A stretch of 64,000 nt of DNA from Pseudovirgaria hyperparasitica. Taxonomy: Eukaryota > Ascomycota > Dothideomycetes > Acrospermales > Acrospermaceae. Positions 35,829 to 46,245 of the stretch are shown piece by piece. A program made the position numbers and the translations under genes. Within the stretch, counting starts at the first letter, position 1. Each line of letters begins with the position of its first letter. The notes beneath the pieces were generated by a model. It made no database searches, was not told where the DNA came from, and saw only the letters and a list, made by a program, of their open reading frames with translations. Location of the stretch: contig NW_022985549.1 of NCBI RefSeq assembly GCF_010093815.1, positions 2,996,804 through 3,060,803 of the forward strand. Reading direction: 5' to 3'.

Positions 35829-37036
35829 ATGTCCGCCACTGTCGACAGCATCACCGCCCAGACGGCAAGCACTACCCTCAACGACACCACTCCAGCTCCC
35901 GCTGAAAAGCCTGCGGCCGAAAATGAAGCCGTCATCGCTAGCGCTGCTGAGGGTAGGAGACTTTATATCGGGAACCTCGCGTACGCGACCACTGAGGGGG
36001 AGTTGAAGGAGTTCTTCAAGGAATTCTTGGTGTACGTTTCATATCTAACAAGTCGCATCGTGCCTTGCACTGACGGACTCACAGCGAGTCCACCTCTATT
36101 CCCACAAACCCACGCACCAACCGGCCTGTTGGCTACGCTTTTGTTGACCTCTCCACTCCATCCGAGGCCGAGCGTGCCATCTCTGAGCTCAACGGCAAGG
36201 CCATCCTTGAACGCAAGGTGTCTATTCAGTTGGCGCGCAAACCTGAGGCTCACACTGAGGGCGCTGAGGGTACCAACGGAACCAAGGCTCGCAAGGACTC
36301 AAAGAAGGAGAAGCCCCGCCGCAGCAAGAGTGCCGCAGCAAAGGTACGTCACACCCTTTTACTTGTTCCGGCTCTGGACTTGCGATAGCTGACTGACACT
36401 CTAGAAGGATGGCGCTGCCCCCACTGAGACCGCACCTACAAATGTACCCGGCCAAGTTGCCCCTGCGCTTACACAAACCACGAACGAAGCACTGACTAGC
36501 CAGGATGGCGCTGAGGGCACCACTACTGTGAACCCAAAGGCGGCCAAGACTCCAGTTCCCCGCAAGCAGCGCGGCCCTCCTGAGGACGGTGTTCCGTCCA
36601 AGACGAAGGTCATGGTTGCCAATCTGCCTTACGATCTCACCGAGGAGAAGGTACGTTACCCATTCAAACCTGGAGGTATATCATGCTGACCTTGCCGTAG
36701 CTCAAGGAAATCTTCATCGACTACCAACCCTCTTCGGCCAAGATCGCCCTTCGTCCCATTCCCCGTTTCATGGTGAAGAAGCTTCAAGCCCGCAATGAGC
36801 CCCGCAAGGGTCGTGGTTTCGGTTTCGTTACTCTTGCATCTGAGGAGTTGCAGCAAAAGGCTTGTGCTGAGATGAATGGAAAGGAGATTGAGGGCCGCGA
36901 GATTGCCGTCAAGGTTGCTATCGATTCTCCAGGAAAGGAAGACGACCCTGAGGCCTCCATCGAGGCCACTGGTGAGGAAGCCCCTTCTACCGCTGAGGCA
37001 TCTGGTAGCGTCGAGGCCCCGACCGCCACTGCATAA
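35829..37036 (+). CDS. Two-RRM RNA-binding protein
   Basis: Four exons: 35829-36031, 36085-36343, 36405-36650, 36701-37036, giving 347 aa. RRM1 starts near residue 43 (RRLYIGNLAYATTE) and carries RNP1-like VGYAFVDL once exons 1 and 2 are joined. A Lys-rich linker (KKEKPRRSKSAAAK) follows. RRM2 starts near residue 223 (KVMVANLPYDLTEEKLKEIF), with RNP1 GRGFGFVTL. The C-terminus is acidic, Glu/Ala-rich. It resembles fungal RNP-domain proteins of unassigned role; I do not assign an orthologue. All introns are 50-61 nt with good donors (GTACGT in three cases). It shares its upstream region with TAH18. Confidence 0.88.
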
Positions 37037-37910
37037 ATCGCTCCGGTGACACGATGAAGAGGCAAAGAAAGCCCGCTTGCGAGCACAATTGTTTCTCACA
37101 TCACATCGTAGTCTCTATCTGAGGGACGTTGTGTGGATCGCGCATCCAGACTTTTGTGTCTCCCTAAGCATGATTATCGTCTTCATTCGTTCGCTCGTTA
37201 TGATAACGTTCTCCATGATTGAGCCTGGCAGGCAGAAATGTGCATGGAATGCAACTACACAAAAATACCTACTATACCAGTTTTGGTTGTATCTTCTTGA
37301 CATGTCCTTAAAAGCTTAACATATTTTCCATCTGTCCTCTCGTTTCAAAGCCGTGAATGGTCGGACATTACACCCTGTATTTTATGCTTTCCTTCGCGCT
37401 TTCACCCAAAAGGTCTGGGAAAGGTTAGACTATGGGCATGGGTATGATGTCCTTTTTCGGAGTTGAACGAAATAGGGTCGGGAGAAAAGTTAGGTACTGA
37501 TAGAATTTAATTGACGACTTCTGGATGCGAAAAAGACTACTCAATAATTATCTCTACTTGTTCGCTTGTTTGTCCATCGACATGCATGTACATCTTCGAA
37601 CACATGTGATTTTTAAATGAGCGAGCCTGGCCTGTGCATCGTGAAAGTTAGTGTAGCTTCCGAAGCTTTGAGCCGAGCTTAGTGACGAGGGCCTCACTCC
37701 GCAGGCTTTTGCCTAGTCCCGTCTCCAGCATCCTCATTCTCAGCTATATTGGAACGGTTCGACATTCTGATTCAGATACGTACATATAGACTCACTTAGG
37801 TAGTGACCGACTACCAGTCCTCTCTTCCATAGCTTCCTCTTGAAGAACATCGTCAGTGGGGAACGTCGTCATTCAAAACCTCCAAGACTGGCACCTTGTA
37901 CTTGAGCATC
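37037..37910. other. Spacer between the two-RRM gene and ETF-beta
   Basis: About 0.87 kb with the 3' UTR of the RRM gene and the promoter of the ETF-beta gene. No additional gene or repeat is visible. Confidence 0.4.
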
Positions 37911-38775
37911 ATGGCCTCTCTCAAAATCCTCGTGCCCGTAAAGCGTGTGATCGACTACGCCGTAAGCCATCAGAGTCTTCCACTTGCCACAGACTCAGTA
38001 CTGATCCAGTGAATCACAGGTTCGGCCCATGGTCAACAAAAGCAAAACAGGCGTCGTGACCGCAAATATTAAGCACTCCCTCAATCCCTTCGACGAGCTG
38101 TCCATCGAAGAAGCCGTGCGACTACGCGAGCGCAACACGAAAGATGCATCGAAATTCCCGCACAAAGTCGAACGCATTACCGCGCTCGCGGCCGGCCCGG
38201 CGAAAGCCCAGGATCAGCTGCGCACAGCGCTTGCCATGGGCGCCGACGATGCAATTCATGTGCAGACGGACGTCGGTCAAGAGAGTGGCACAGGTGGTCT
38301 AGAGCCGCTGGATGTGGCAAAGCTCCTCGCAAAGGTCGTTAAAGATGAGGGCACAAACCTCGTCATCCTTGGCAAACAATCCATTGACGACGACAGCGGG
38401 CAGACAGGGCAGATGCTCGCCGGACTGCTGGGCTGGCCACAGGCTACGCAAGCCAGTAAGATTGAATTCCCGAGTGAAGGCGAAGTGCAGATTACCAAGG
38501 AGGTCGATGGGGGCGTGGAGACGGTCAAGGCGAAGATTCCACTTGTGATCACGACGGATCTACGGCTGAATGAGCCGCGGTATGCGAGTCTGCCGAATAT
38601 TATGAAGGCGAAGAAGAAGCCGTTGAAGAAGGTCAGTTTGGAGGACTTGGGGATCGAGGCGGGGGGCAGATTGAAGGTGCTTAAGGTAGAAGAGCCACCG
38701 GCGAGGAAGGGGGGCGTCAAGGTCGAGGATGTAGATGGGATGATTGCGAAGTTGAAGGAGTTGGGTGCATTATAG
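37911..38775 (+). CDS. Electron transfer flavoprotein beta subunit
   Basis: Mitochondrial ETF beta subunit (Cir1 in budding yeast), which pairs with ETF-alpha to carry electrons from acyl-CoA dehydrogenases to ETF-ubiquinone oxidoreductase. Two exons, 37911-37961 and 38020-38775, give 268 aa. The joined N-terminus reads LKILVPVKRVIDYAVRP, and the body has NPFDELSIEEAVRL, LAMGADDAIHV, a NLVILGKQSIDDDSGQTGQ block that binds the nucleotide, and KIPLVITTDLRLNEPRYASLPNI, the family signature region (split here only by quotation). The length is normal for the family. The coding strand is C-rich early and G-rich in the last 200 bases. Confidence 0.95.
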
Positions 38776-39452
38776 AGAGACTGGGGACATAACGATGATA
38801 TGTACATAGATTTGGTTTGTATGCAGATACGAACTCTACAAGCAGAGCTGCTGATCATCGGACTTCGTGCTTCATCTGCGCTGGTAGACTCTTCACAACC
38901 TCCAACAATGCTCCTAAAGCAGTTATAGTGTCTATAATCTGAGCACATGACTAACATCGTAATTCTATTTCAGAACATGGTTGTCTTTACCATCACCAAT
39001 ATAATACTATTTAGTCCACAACACACAGTGCGATTTAACCAACCCACTAAACATACATCCAAACAAAGAAAGCCATATCTGCCCATTCAACGTTTCGTTC
39101 CTCCGCCTGCGATAGGAAGATTGCAGCACAGTATGATCTGTTAGCACATGACGTCCTTTTCTTCTACACAGGTCAGATCGGCTCGGTAGCAAGTTTGTAT
39201 ATACAAGTGGAGTCCCGAGCATTGACATATCATTTTGTTTCTTATCTAGTTTTCTAATCTTTGATTTTTGGGTTGTCACTTGTATGGGTGAGCATGGAAT
39301 GGATATATGACAACATGAAGAGATAATGATAATGGCGATGATGAAGATCATAAGATCGTATATTGATTGGTATGTAAAAAAAAGGTTCATGCTAATATCT
39401 TGATCAGGCGTTCTTCGGCATAATGATAATAGCTACGACGCTAGAGAATCAA
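38776..39452. other. Convergent spacer, ETF-beta and Ddr48-like gene
   Basis: Two 3' ends face each other across 0.68 kb of AT-rich sequence. Nothing else is supported. Confidence 0.4.
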
Positions 39453-40320
39453 CTAGTAGTCGTTGTCACGACGCGAAGACCCGTACGAGTCTCCGCCAGT
39501 GTTCCCGCCATATCCAGAGGTGTTAGTGTTGGAATCACGGGAGTCCGAGCCATAGCTCTCTTTATTACGGCTGCTTCCATACGAATCGTTGTCATTGTTG
39601 CTACCGTACGAGGACGTTTCCTTGCGGCTGGAACCGTAGCTATCGTTGTCATTGTTGTTGCCGCCGTAAGAGGAGGTTTCCTTGCGGCCTGAACCGTAGC
39701 TGTCGTTGTCGTTGCTGTTGCCTCCATAAGAAGAGGTTTCCTTGCGGCTTGAACCGTAACTGTCGTTGTCGTTGTTGTTGCTGCCCCCGTAGGAGGAGGT
39801 TTCCTTGCGACTAGATCCATAACTGTCATTATCGTTGTTACCACCATATGAGGATGTCTCTTTGCGGCTGGAGCCATAGCTGTCGTTGTCATCGGAGCGC
39901 TTAGAGCTACCATAGCTGTCGGACGAATTGCCGTAGCCTTGCTTCTCGCGACCCTTTTGCTCAATCTTGTCATTGTTCATCAAGTCACCAGCTTTCTCCA
40001 TAAGCTTGCCGACGGTGGATCCTGATGTATGTTAAGGCTAGGTGATAGTGGAAATGGCATTGGAGGCTGTACCTTTCTTATTGCTGCTGTCGTCATCATC
40101 ATCATAGTTTGACTTGTTTCCGTAGCTAGTACCGCTAGGATTACCGCTTCCATAGCTGTTGGTGTTCTGGCCAACATAGGAGTCGGAATCACCACCGTAG
40201 TTGTCGTCCGAGGACTTTTTACCGTAGCCGGAGCCGTAGGTATCAGAGTTGTCATTCTGTAGGACGATTAATACAACTCAAGAGATCATGAGTCGGGATG
40301 CATCTTACGTTGTAAGACAT
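39453..40320 (-). CDS. Ddr48-like Ser/Tyr/Gly/Asn repeat protein
   Basis: Three exons on the minus strand: 40309-40320 (only MSYN), 40073-40256, 39453-40021, giving 254 aa. The product is built of Asn/Asp-SYGSS and KETSSYG repeats very like those of yeast Ddr48, a stress- and DNA-damage-induced hydrophilic protein. A short non-repeat segment near residues 66-86 (GSTVGKLMEKAGDLMNNDKI) has helical character and recalls the N-terminal helical part of Ddr48-type proteins. Low-complexity Tyr/Ser/Gly composition is also typical of phase-separating proteins, which is inference. A single AGGGG stress-element-like pentamer lies 356 bp upstream of the start, at 40676-40680. Homology versus convergence cannot be settled from composition alone. 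Confidence 0.82.
39552..39893 (-). repeat. Six-unit tandem repeat in the Ddr48-like gene
   Basis: Six imperfect units of roughly 57-63 nt encode NDNDSYGSSRKETSSYGGN-like blocks; five keep KETSSYG and the last is diverged. Units differ at many synonymous sites, so the array is not recent. Confidence 0.9.
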
Positions 40321-41212
40321 AATGTATGGATTGAACCTTTTGGGTAGTGTGGAAGAGTAGACTTGTGAAGGAAGATCAGAATAGGAGTGGAGATGCAGAA
40401 TATCGATTGGATGGGGGACGGCAACGCTTCTTATACCAATTCTGGTATGCGTGAAATTCAAGCAGGCCGTCGTTGGGACTTCGGCGGCATGGACATACGC
40501 AGGCAAGCCGGAACATGGCGTCACATGCGGAGCACAGGATTCGAGAACTGGACAATTACAAACAAGGTTGAGGACCGGCTTGGGTGGTTACTACAGGAGG
40601 ATTCTCAGGCACTTCGACCACTAACAAGTGCATATGCGGCACGAGCGGTGGTATCGTGTGGTCTAGAATGGATAGAGGGGCGTTAGCGCCTGTGGCAGTA
40701 CACAACTCCAGCTGGACGGAGGACGAATCTACCGAATCGCGAGGGCTTTGGAGGAGTCTGGACTATGAATTGTATGCGGGATATGTATTCCCATGCCTTA
40801 ATTGTTGACAGCCTAGTGTCTGGTCCCCCGATCGCTTGCCTGTGAGGCGCACGTCATGGCTCATTGCGGGGTGCGCTAATTGACAGACCTCAACCGGAGA
40901 AGGCAGTAAACATGTTCGCAATGAGGCAGGCGCAGCCGTTCGTGGGAAGTGATCGGAGGGTTCAGTGGAAAAGATCTACCGATCTGATGTTGGGGGCTTC
41001 AAGCTTCGCGGAATTATAGTCGATCGAATGTGTTGAAGATCGAGATAAGGCCGCGACAGTGAAAATCGACTTCGCTGAGCACCAACAATCCTTGGACAGC
41101 TGCATCTGCAGCCACAGTGGCTATTGACCCCCCAATTCGTGGCGCCTACAGCACCAGCCACGGTGAGGCGCGGCCACGCCGGAGGTCTTCCGTGGGCTAG
41201 ACCGAGACTCAT
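40321..41212. promoter_or_regulatory. Upstream region of the Ddr48-like gene and CWC15 3' flank
   Basis: The 0.9 kb contains the promoter of the minus-strand Ddr48-like gene and the end of CWC15 transcription. One AGGGG pentamer is seen at 40676-40680. A plus-strand frame at 40387-40686 shows no family features. Confidence 0.35.
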
Positions 41213-42247
41213 TTATCGGACGTATTTGCTCTACAATAACTTAGCAAGGCCTTTCAGTAAACAATACCAAGACGACGTACCATAAAACGTTTATGGAAAT
41301 CAGAACGTAGTAGATCGTTCACGAATTCTTTCTTCTTCTTGTCTTCAGTTCCTTTGGCTTGGTTCTTGAACACAACATCGTCGTCCCATCTATACCCAAT
41401 TAGCGGTTTTCTACTATGTGCACATGACATAGTGCAGCATACCTTCGTTTGATATTGAAGTCGCCTGGATTCAGCAGAGGGTTCCCACGAGCAATGTCAA
41501 CTTCGCGTTGCTCTTGTTCCTTTGCAGCTCGCTCAGCCTCCTATTACGCCAGATTAGCTGCAATCTTCATACAACACTACTGATCATACTTCTTTTGCTT
41601 TTGCCTCTGCTCTCTCCCTTTTTATCTTCTCCAACTCTCGCATAAGCTCGGCTTGTTCATCTTCCTCGTCATCGCTGCTTATACGTCAGCGACACAGTGC
41701 AACGGCACAGTACTGGCTCGAGGGAACGTACTCGTCGTCACTACTGTCACTGCTTTCATCACTTGAATTCTCTGAGTCTGCATCGATATCTTTGGCTTCT
41801 TGTAATATTAATCTTCGTCTTTTTACTTCCGGATCTTCATTTTGATCCTCTTCATCTGCTGTTGCGGCCTCGATGGTTCGCTTAGGAGCCGCCGAGGATG
41901 CCTCAGCATCGCCAGCATCATCGGATAATGTGTTACCGTTCTTTTTTGCGTAGTGTGCGGCTTCAGCTTTAAGAAGCTCTGCTCGGAGATCGCGTGTTTC
42001 GTTATCGCCTGTGCCACCCTGACCTGCTTGTCTTTACATGGCAACAGGTCAGCGAGACGGTGATATGAAGCTTTAGAAAGCTTACCGGTGCTTCAATGTC
42101 ATGTGCGCAGGCAATAGCCGCTGGTGATAGGCAGGACCGCGCTGGGCCTCTTTACCCCGGGCCTGAAACTGCGTCAGCCTTGAAAGCTAAATGATCACTC
42201 CTGAGATTACACACCGGGTCAAAAGTTGGTCTATGGGCTGTAGTCAT
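41213..42247 (-). CDS. CWC15: Pre-mRNA splicing factor Cwc15
   Basis: Component of the Prp19-associated spliceosome. Seven exons on the minus strand: 42215-42247, 42086-42162, 41732-42031, 41590-41677, 41443-41540, 41281-41389, 41213-41230, giving 240 aa. The joined protein starts [20 protein letters not shown], continues [20 protein letters not shown] and the [20 protein letters not shown] block, has an acidic Ser/Asp/Glu region, a helical [15 protein letters not shown] segment, then [20 protein letters not shown] and a [18 protein letters not shown] block. The last exon encodes only SKYVR and the stop, the conserved C-terminus. Every phase agrees. Six introns in 723 coding bases is the highest density in the window. 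Confidence 0.95.
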
Positions 42248-42470
42248 TGTGTCGTGATACTTGCAATGTAGGTTTCTACGAACTGGAGAGTTCTACAGTC
42301 GTGGTGATGCTTTGCCATAAATCGCGTCCGGGTGGCGGACGCTCGGTCCTACGTTTCGCCGAGCGCTGCGCCAAGGCCAAACGCATCGCAAAATACCTTC
42401 CGAACCTAATCCGAAAAAGTGCCTAATCCTTGCATGCATAAAAATATTTCGAAATTCACGGGTTCGCCTC
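42248..42470. promoter_or_regulatory. Short bidirectional promoter, CWC15 and UTP16
   Basis: Only 223 bp separate the two start codons, so both promoters must share this segment. It links a splicing factor and a ribosome-biogenesis gene, which could favour co-expression (inference). Confidence 0.6.
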
Positions 42471-44318
42471 ATGTTCGGGCGACTCAGAAACCTCGCTCAA
42501 TCTGCATTCGGACTTGCACCTAGTAGGACCCCAGAACCTTCGCCCACTGCCGACGTGGAAGATCAGGCAACTATGGTGACTACAAGAGGTGGACGGGCTA
42601 CCGACAGTCCTGCTAGTGTCACACCGCAGACTGGATCTCAGCTTAGTAGCGGCTTGAGAAAGAGTAACACCAAGGAAACAGCCGCAAAGAGAAAGCTCGA
42701 GGATGTTGCTTCGCCCGCAAGTTCGGTAAAACGGAGGCGACAACTGCGTGGTTCGGCGTCACAAAGACATACTGTCGAGCACGTCTTCCAGGATATCGTC
42801 GAGGACAGCTCACACATTGGAAATGACGACAGTGCGACGCCACCTCGCATGGGACTGAGAGACGACGACCCAGTCCAAGTGACAGAAGAAGACGAGATCC
42901 ACAAGATCGAAGTGGCAGCCAGACGCGAAGCAGAACTTGAGGCTGCCGCCACAGCAAAAGCCGACGCTGCCGAAGAACTACATCCTGCTGAAGTTGTCAA
43001 GTCGGTCGAGAAATCGACAAGGACGCCCCGTCAAGAAAGATCAGAAGCTGCAGAGGCTACGAGACTGACTCGATCGCATTCACGACCCGCGACTACGCCT
43101 ACTCGAGATGCCAAAAAGGCGGTAAAGCAAACCAAGGAGACAAGAGTACCAATTCGCGCAAAGATAGACACTTCACATATTGTCCCGTTCGAAGATGAGG
43201 CTACACCCAGCGAGATAGGCAATACGCCTTCCACGAAGCAAGACGTCATCGAGATATCTTCCGACGACTCCGATGATGAGGATGAAGGCCTGTACGATCC
43301 CCAGGCTTTGGCCCAAGAGTCCAGTCGGGTACCTCAACTCAGCCCCCAAGTCGTGGTGTCCCCGCGTAAGGTCCCACAGGAGACTCCGAAATTCATAGAT
43401 GATACTGACGACGACGGCGGAGAAGAGGAAGAGGCAGAAGATCTAGAGAATGCTACCCAGCAAGGCAGCTTGGTAGCTGACGCAGCTGGTACAGTACCTG
43501 ACCGCGTAAATGAAGCCGAAGTTGGCGCCGAGTTGAATGACGGGCAGGTAGAAAGCTCAGAAGGAGAAAGCCATACCAGGAAGACCGAGCCCATAATACC
43601 GGCGGCGACGGGCAAGGCACCACGACACAAGATCTTTGATGATACTGATGATGCTGATGATGAGCTCACTTCAAACCTCGAGCGGACCACCTCAAAAGAA
43701 GCGAAGACCATCCCACAAGATGATTCCGAGGACGAATCTTCAAGCGATGATGAAGCCCCCGAAACCATCACAACCATGGCAGCCCAGTCCCAAGTCGCAA
43801 AGGCAGAAGCTGCTGCCACAGAAGCCGCAGAGAAACAAGCTACTGCTGCCAAGCTCAAACGTCAAGCCCGTGACGCTGCTCTCAAGGAGCGTGCACGCAA
43901 GAATCTCAAGGCCTCCACGCGGATCACAGCTGGCACATCAACATCATCCCTACCTGATCTCTTACCAGCCCATATCCTGGCGACCGAACGCCCGGCCACT
44001 CCTGAGCCCGGCTCTGAGGTTCCAGCTGCTCTTACGCTGGAGCAGCAAAAGCGCAACAGACATCTGAAGTTCATCGAAGAAGGCGAAAAGAAAGCAAAGG
44101 ATGTACGGCGTGGCCCGGTCAAAGTGCGTGTGCTGGAGAAGACAAACATGCTGCTTGCGCCAAAAGTGCATAAAGATACTAAAAACCTGCGGGACTCGTG
44201 GTTGAGGGGCAGGGAAGTTGCAAAGACGAAGAGTCAGAGGGTCAAGGGTAACAGTGCGCTCAAGACGCAAAAGATGCAGAGGAAGGCCATTGGTGGGAAG
44301 AGTTTCCTGCGCCGATGA
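42471..44318 (+). CDS. UTP16: U3 snoRNA-associated protein, Utp16/Bud21-like
   Basis: SSU-processome component in nucleolar pre-18S rRNA processing. The 615-aa frame has no intron. Most of it is acidic, low-complexity and Lys/Glu/Ala-rich. The diagnostic part is the last 100 residues: LTLEQQKRNRHLKFIEEG, PVKVRVLEKTNMLLAPKVHK, LRDSWLRGREV and the terminal GGKSFLRR, matching the Utp16 family. The N-terminal FGRLRNLAQSAFGL is a second short conserved-looking block. The protein is much longer than yeast Bud21 because of the disordered middle, which is usual in filamentous fungi. Confidence 0.88.
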   Translation: MFGRLRNLAQSAFGLAPSRTPEPSPTADVEDQATMVTTRGGRATDSPASVTPQTGSQLSSGLRKSNTKETAAKRKLEDVASPASSVKRRRQLRGSASQRHTVEHVFQDIVEDSSHIGNDDSATPPRMGLRDDDPVQVTEEDEIHKIEVAARREAELEAAATAKADAAEELHPAEVVKSVEKSTRTPRQERSEAAEATRLTRSHSRPATTPTRDAKKAVKQTKETRVPIRAKIDTSHIVPFEDEATPSEIGNTPSTKQDVIEISSDDSDDEDEGLYDPQALAQESSRVPQLSPQVVVSPRKVPQETPKFIDDTDDDGGEEEEAEDLENATQQGSLVADAAGTVPDRVNEAEVGAELNDGQVESSEGESHTRKTEPIIPAATGKAPRHKIFDDTDDADDELTSNLERTTSKEAKTIPQDDSEDESSSDDEAPETITTMAAQSQVAKAEAAATEAAEKQATAAKLKRQARDAALKERARKNLKASTRITAGTSTSSLPDLLPAHILATERPATPEPGSEVPAALTLEQQKRNRHLKFIEEGEKKAKDVRRGPVKVRVLEKTNMLLAPKVHKDTKNLRDSWLRGREVAKTKSQRVKGNSALKTQKMQRKAIGGKSFLRR

Positions 44319-45619
44319 GACGCTGGGGTGGTTACGTTGTAGACAGTTCCAATAAGAATGAACGAATGCTACGATACGTGCAACACGGAGCATATTAGCC
44401 TTGAACGTGCGAGTGTATGTTATCTCAGCTACAGATTAAATCAACTCATCACCATCTCTCGCACCTCCTTTGTTGATTCCTCCTATCCTTCCCCCCCCCC
44501 CCCCCCCCCAACACGCGGAACTATCCACGCTGTTATAGAATGAGCATTATTGATACCGAAAGTCCTGGCACTAAGGATCGGGGGCCTATTTCGAGGTCTA
44601 TGGCTAAATCATTCTCGATAGAGGGATGTTCGGGAATCAATGAATGTCCGTGTTGTGCCGTGTTGTGCTATGTCGTGACATGCTGAAAGGGGTGGAATGG
44701 GTGAGATGAGTTCCGACGTTCCAGTACAACATCCGTCGCCTAGACTAATCAACAACAGCAGTACCAGCAAACAGCAGACTTCTCGTACAGGTCAGAATCG
44801 AGCAATGATCAGTGGACGTATTGATTGGTCATATATTTTAGATATATATATATGCATAAATACAGGTAAATAATCTCACGCAGCGCATCCTAGTGATGGG
44901 ATACTTTCGACTTTCGGGGATGTTTGATGACCCGTTTGGGTATATGTGTTTTTCAGGCGTACCAGCCCTGACTCAAAGAATGTGAAACATTATTTAAGTA
45001 TTCTCGAAAGCATGCTCCTGCTCTAATGATGGCGCAAGATCAGCTAGACCGGGGGAATGTTAGATAGGACTCGTTCGTGGAGGAGTATACAAGGTGAGTG
45101 TGGTAGGGCCAAGTCAAAACCTACGTAAACTAAGTGAGGTATGTGACTGTCTATGCTTGCATCGGCTGAATCTTGTGTAGTTAAGGTCGACAAAGGCACG
45201 TTGTGTCTTTACATTTGTCAAGAGTCGATTCGTCATCCAATAACGGGCTCGTATCGATGTACTAGGATGTTATGAAGCATCCAGAACGTTTCGTATGTTC
45301 AACAGTAACATTTTCATGCAACAAAATTAAATTTGGCGCGCCATCAAGGTGAGAGCCCTATAATACACATGAAAGCCCCTACCATGACCCAAATTGCGTA
45401 CACAACTTTTAAGACCATGCCTGCGCTCTGATATATCGGATTTGGGAATGTCGCTATAAGAGATGCATTGAAAGCCCGCCCTTAGCCATGTATGCTCTCT
45501 TCCAGAGCACGTCACTTCGTGCAATGGTATACGTGTTTGCTCGCTTGCTGGCTGGTATCCTTTGTGATCGAGCGTTGTCTGTCCTCCCCTCCATCTCCAC
45601 CATTTCATTAATCTTTCTA
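44319..45619. other. Convergent spacer with a poly-C tract
   Basis: About 1.3 kb between the ends of UTP16 and the SEC61-beta gene. It contains a 19-base C run at 44491-44509 and a short TA repeat near 44841-44853. No gene is seen. Confidence 0.5.
44491..44509. repeat. Poly-C homopolymer
   Basis: Nineteen consecutive C residues follow a CT-rich stretch about 170 bp beyond the UTP16 stop codon. Its length may be a sequencing estimate. Confidence 0.9.
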
Positions 45620-46245
45620 TTATGAGAATCTCTTCATGAGTTTTGCGAGTACTGGAGATGCTTGTCAGTGATATTTCCCCTTGTGTGAATCGGACAGCAT
45701 ACCGTGAAGGATGACCACACTGATGATAAAGCCGATCGACAGTCCCATCACAACAACAGGGTCAACCTTCAGACCAGGAGACTCATCCGTGTATAGCCTC
45801 AGCATAGTGCTAGAGCTGCCACCAGCACCTGCGGCACGTGTCGATGTTGGTCGCGAGTTTGCCAGCTTGTCCGCTCTGTCCTGCGCAGCTTTCCGTCGGA
45901 TTGCAGTCGCTGGTCCACCTGGTGGCTTTGGAGAAGAGGGACGAGCAGTGCTCGAGCCGGTGGAAGGAGAGTTGACTGGGGAGGTTGGTCGTGGTGAAGA
46001 CTGATAAAACAAGATTAGCTAGGACTCTGGTCTAGTGATCCATTGTGGTATGTCGCAAAGTGGCTACAGTGATGAGGTCTCTTGATATCAATCGGTAGCG
46101 ACTCGAGTGATCGCAACCAGACTGTCCATACGCGCATCGCATTGCCGTAATGGAGACATCTGGAGCTCTTATAGCACTGAAGTAGCAGGCCGCACGGATA
46201 CAAGCAGCAGCGGTAACCTTGGATAGAAAGGGACGGACTGACCAT
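45620..46245 (-). CDS. SBH1: Sec61 translocon beta subunit
   Basis: Tail-anchored beta subunit of the ER protein-conducting channel. Three exons on the minus strand: 46243-46245 (ATG only), 45703-46000, 45620-45651, giving 110 aa. The joined protein begins [13 protein letters not shown], has the conserved [20 protein letters not shown] motif just before a single C-terminal transmembrane span ([19 protein letters not shown]), and ends LAKLMKRFS. The final exon restores the usual short lumenal tail, since reading through intron 2 would stop early. The first intron (242 nt) is long for this window; the ATG-only exon is inferred from the GTCAGT donor, a GCTAAT branch-like site, in-phase acceptor and the MSS start known in the family. 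Confidence 0.88.

Noticed and set aside
40387-40686. Plus-strand 99-aa frame upstream of the Ddr48-like gene
   Set aside because: No homology signal, and it sits in a promoter region.
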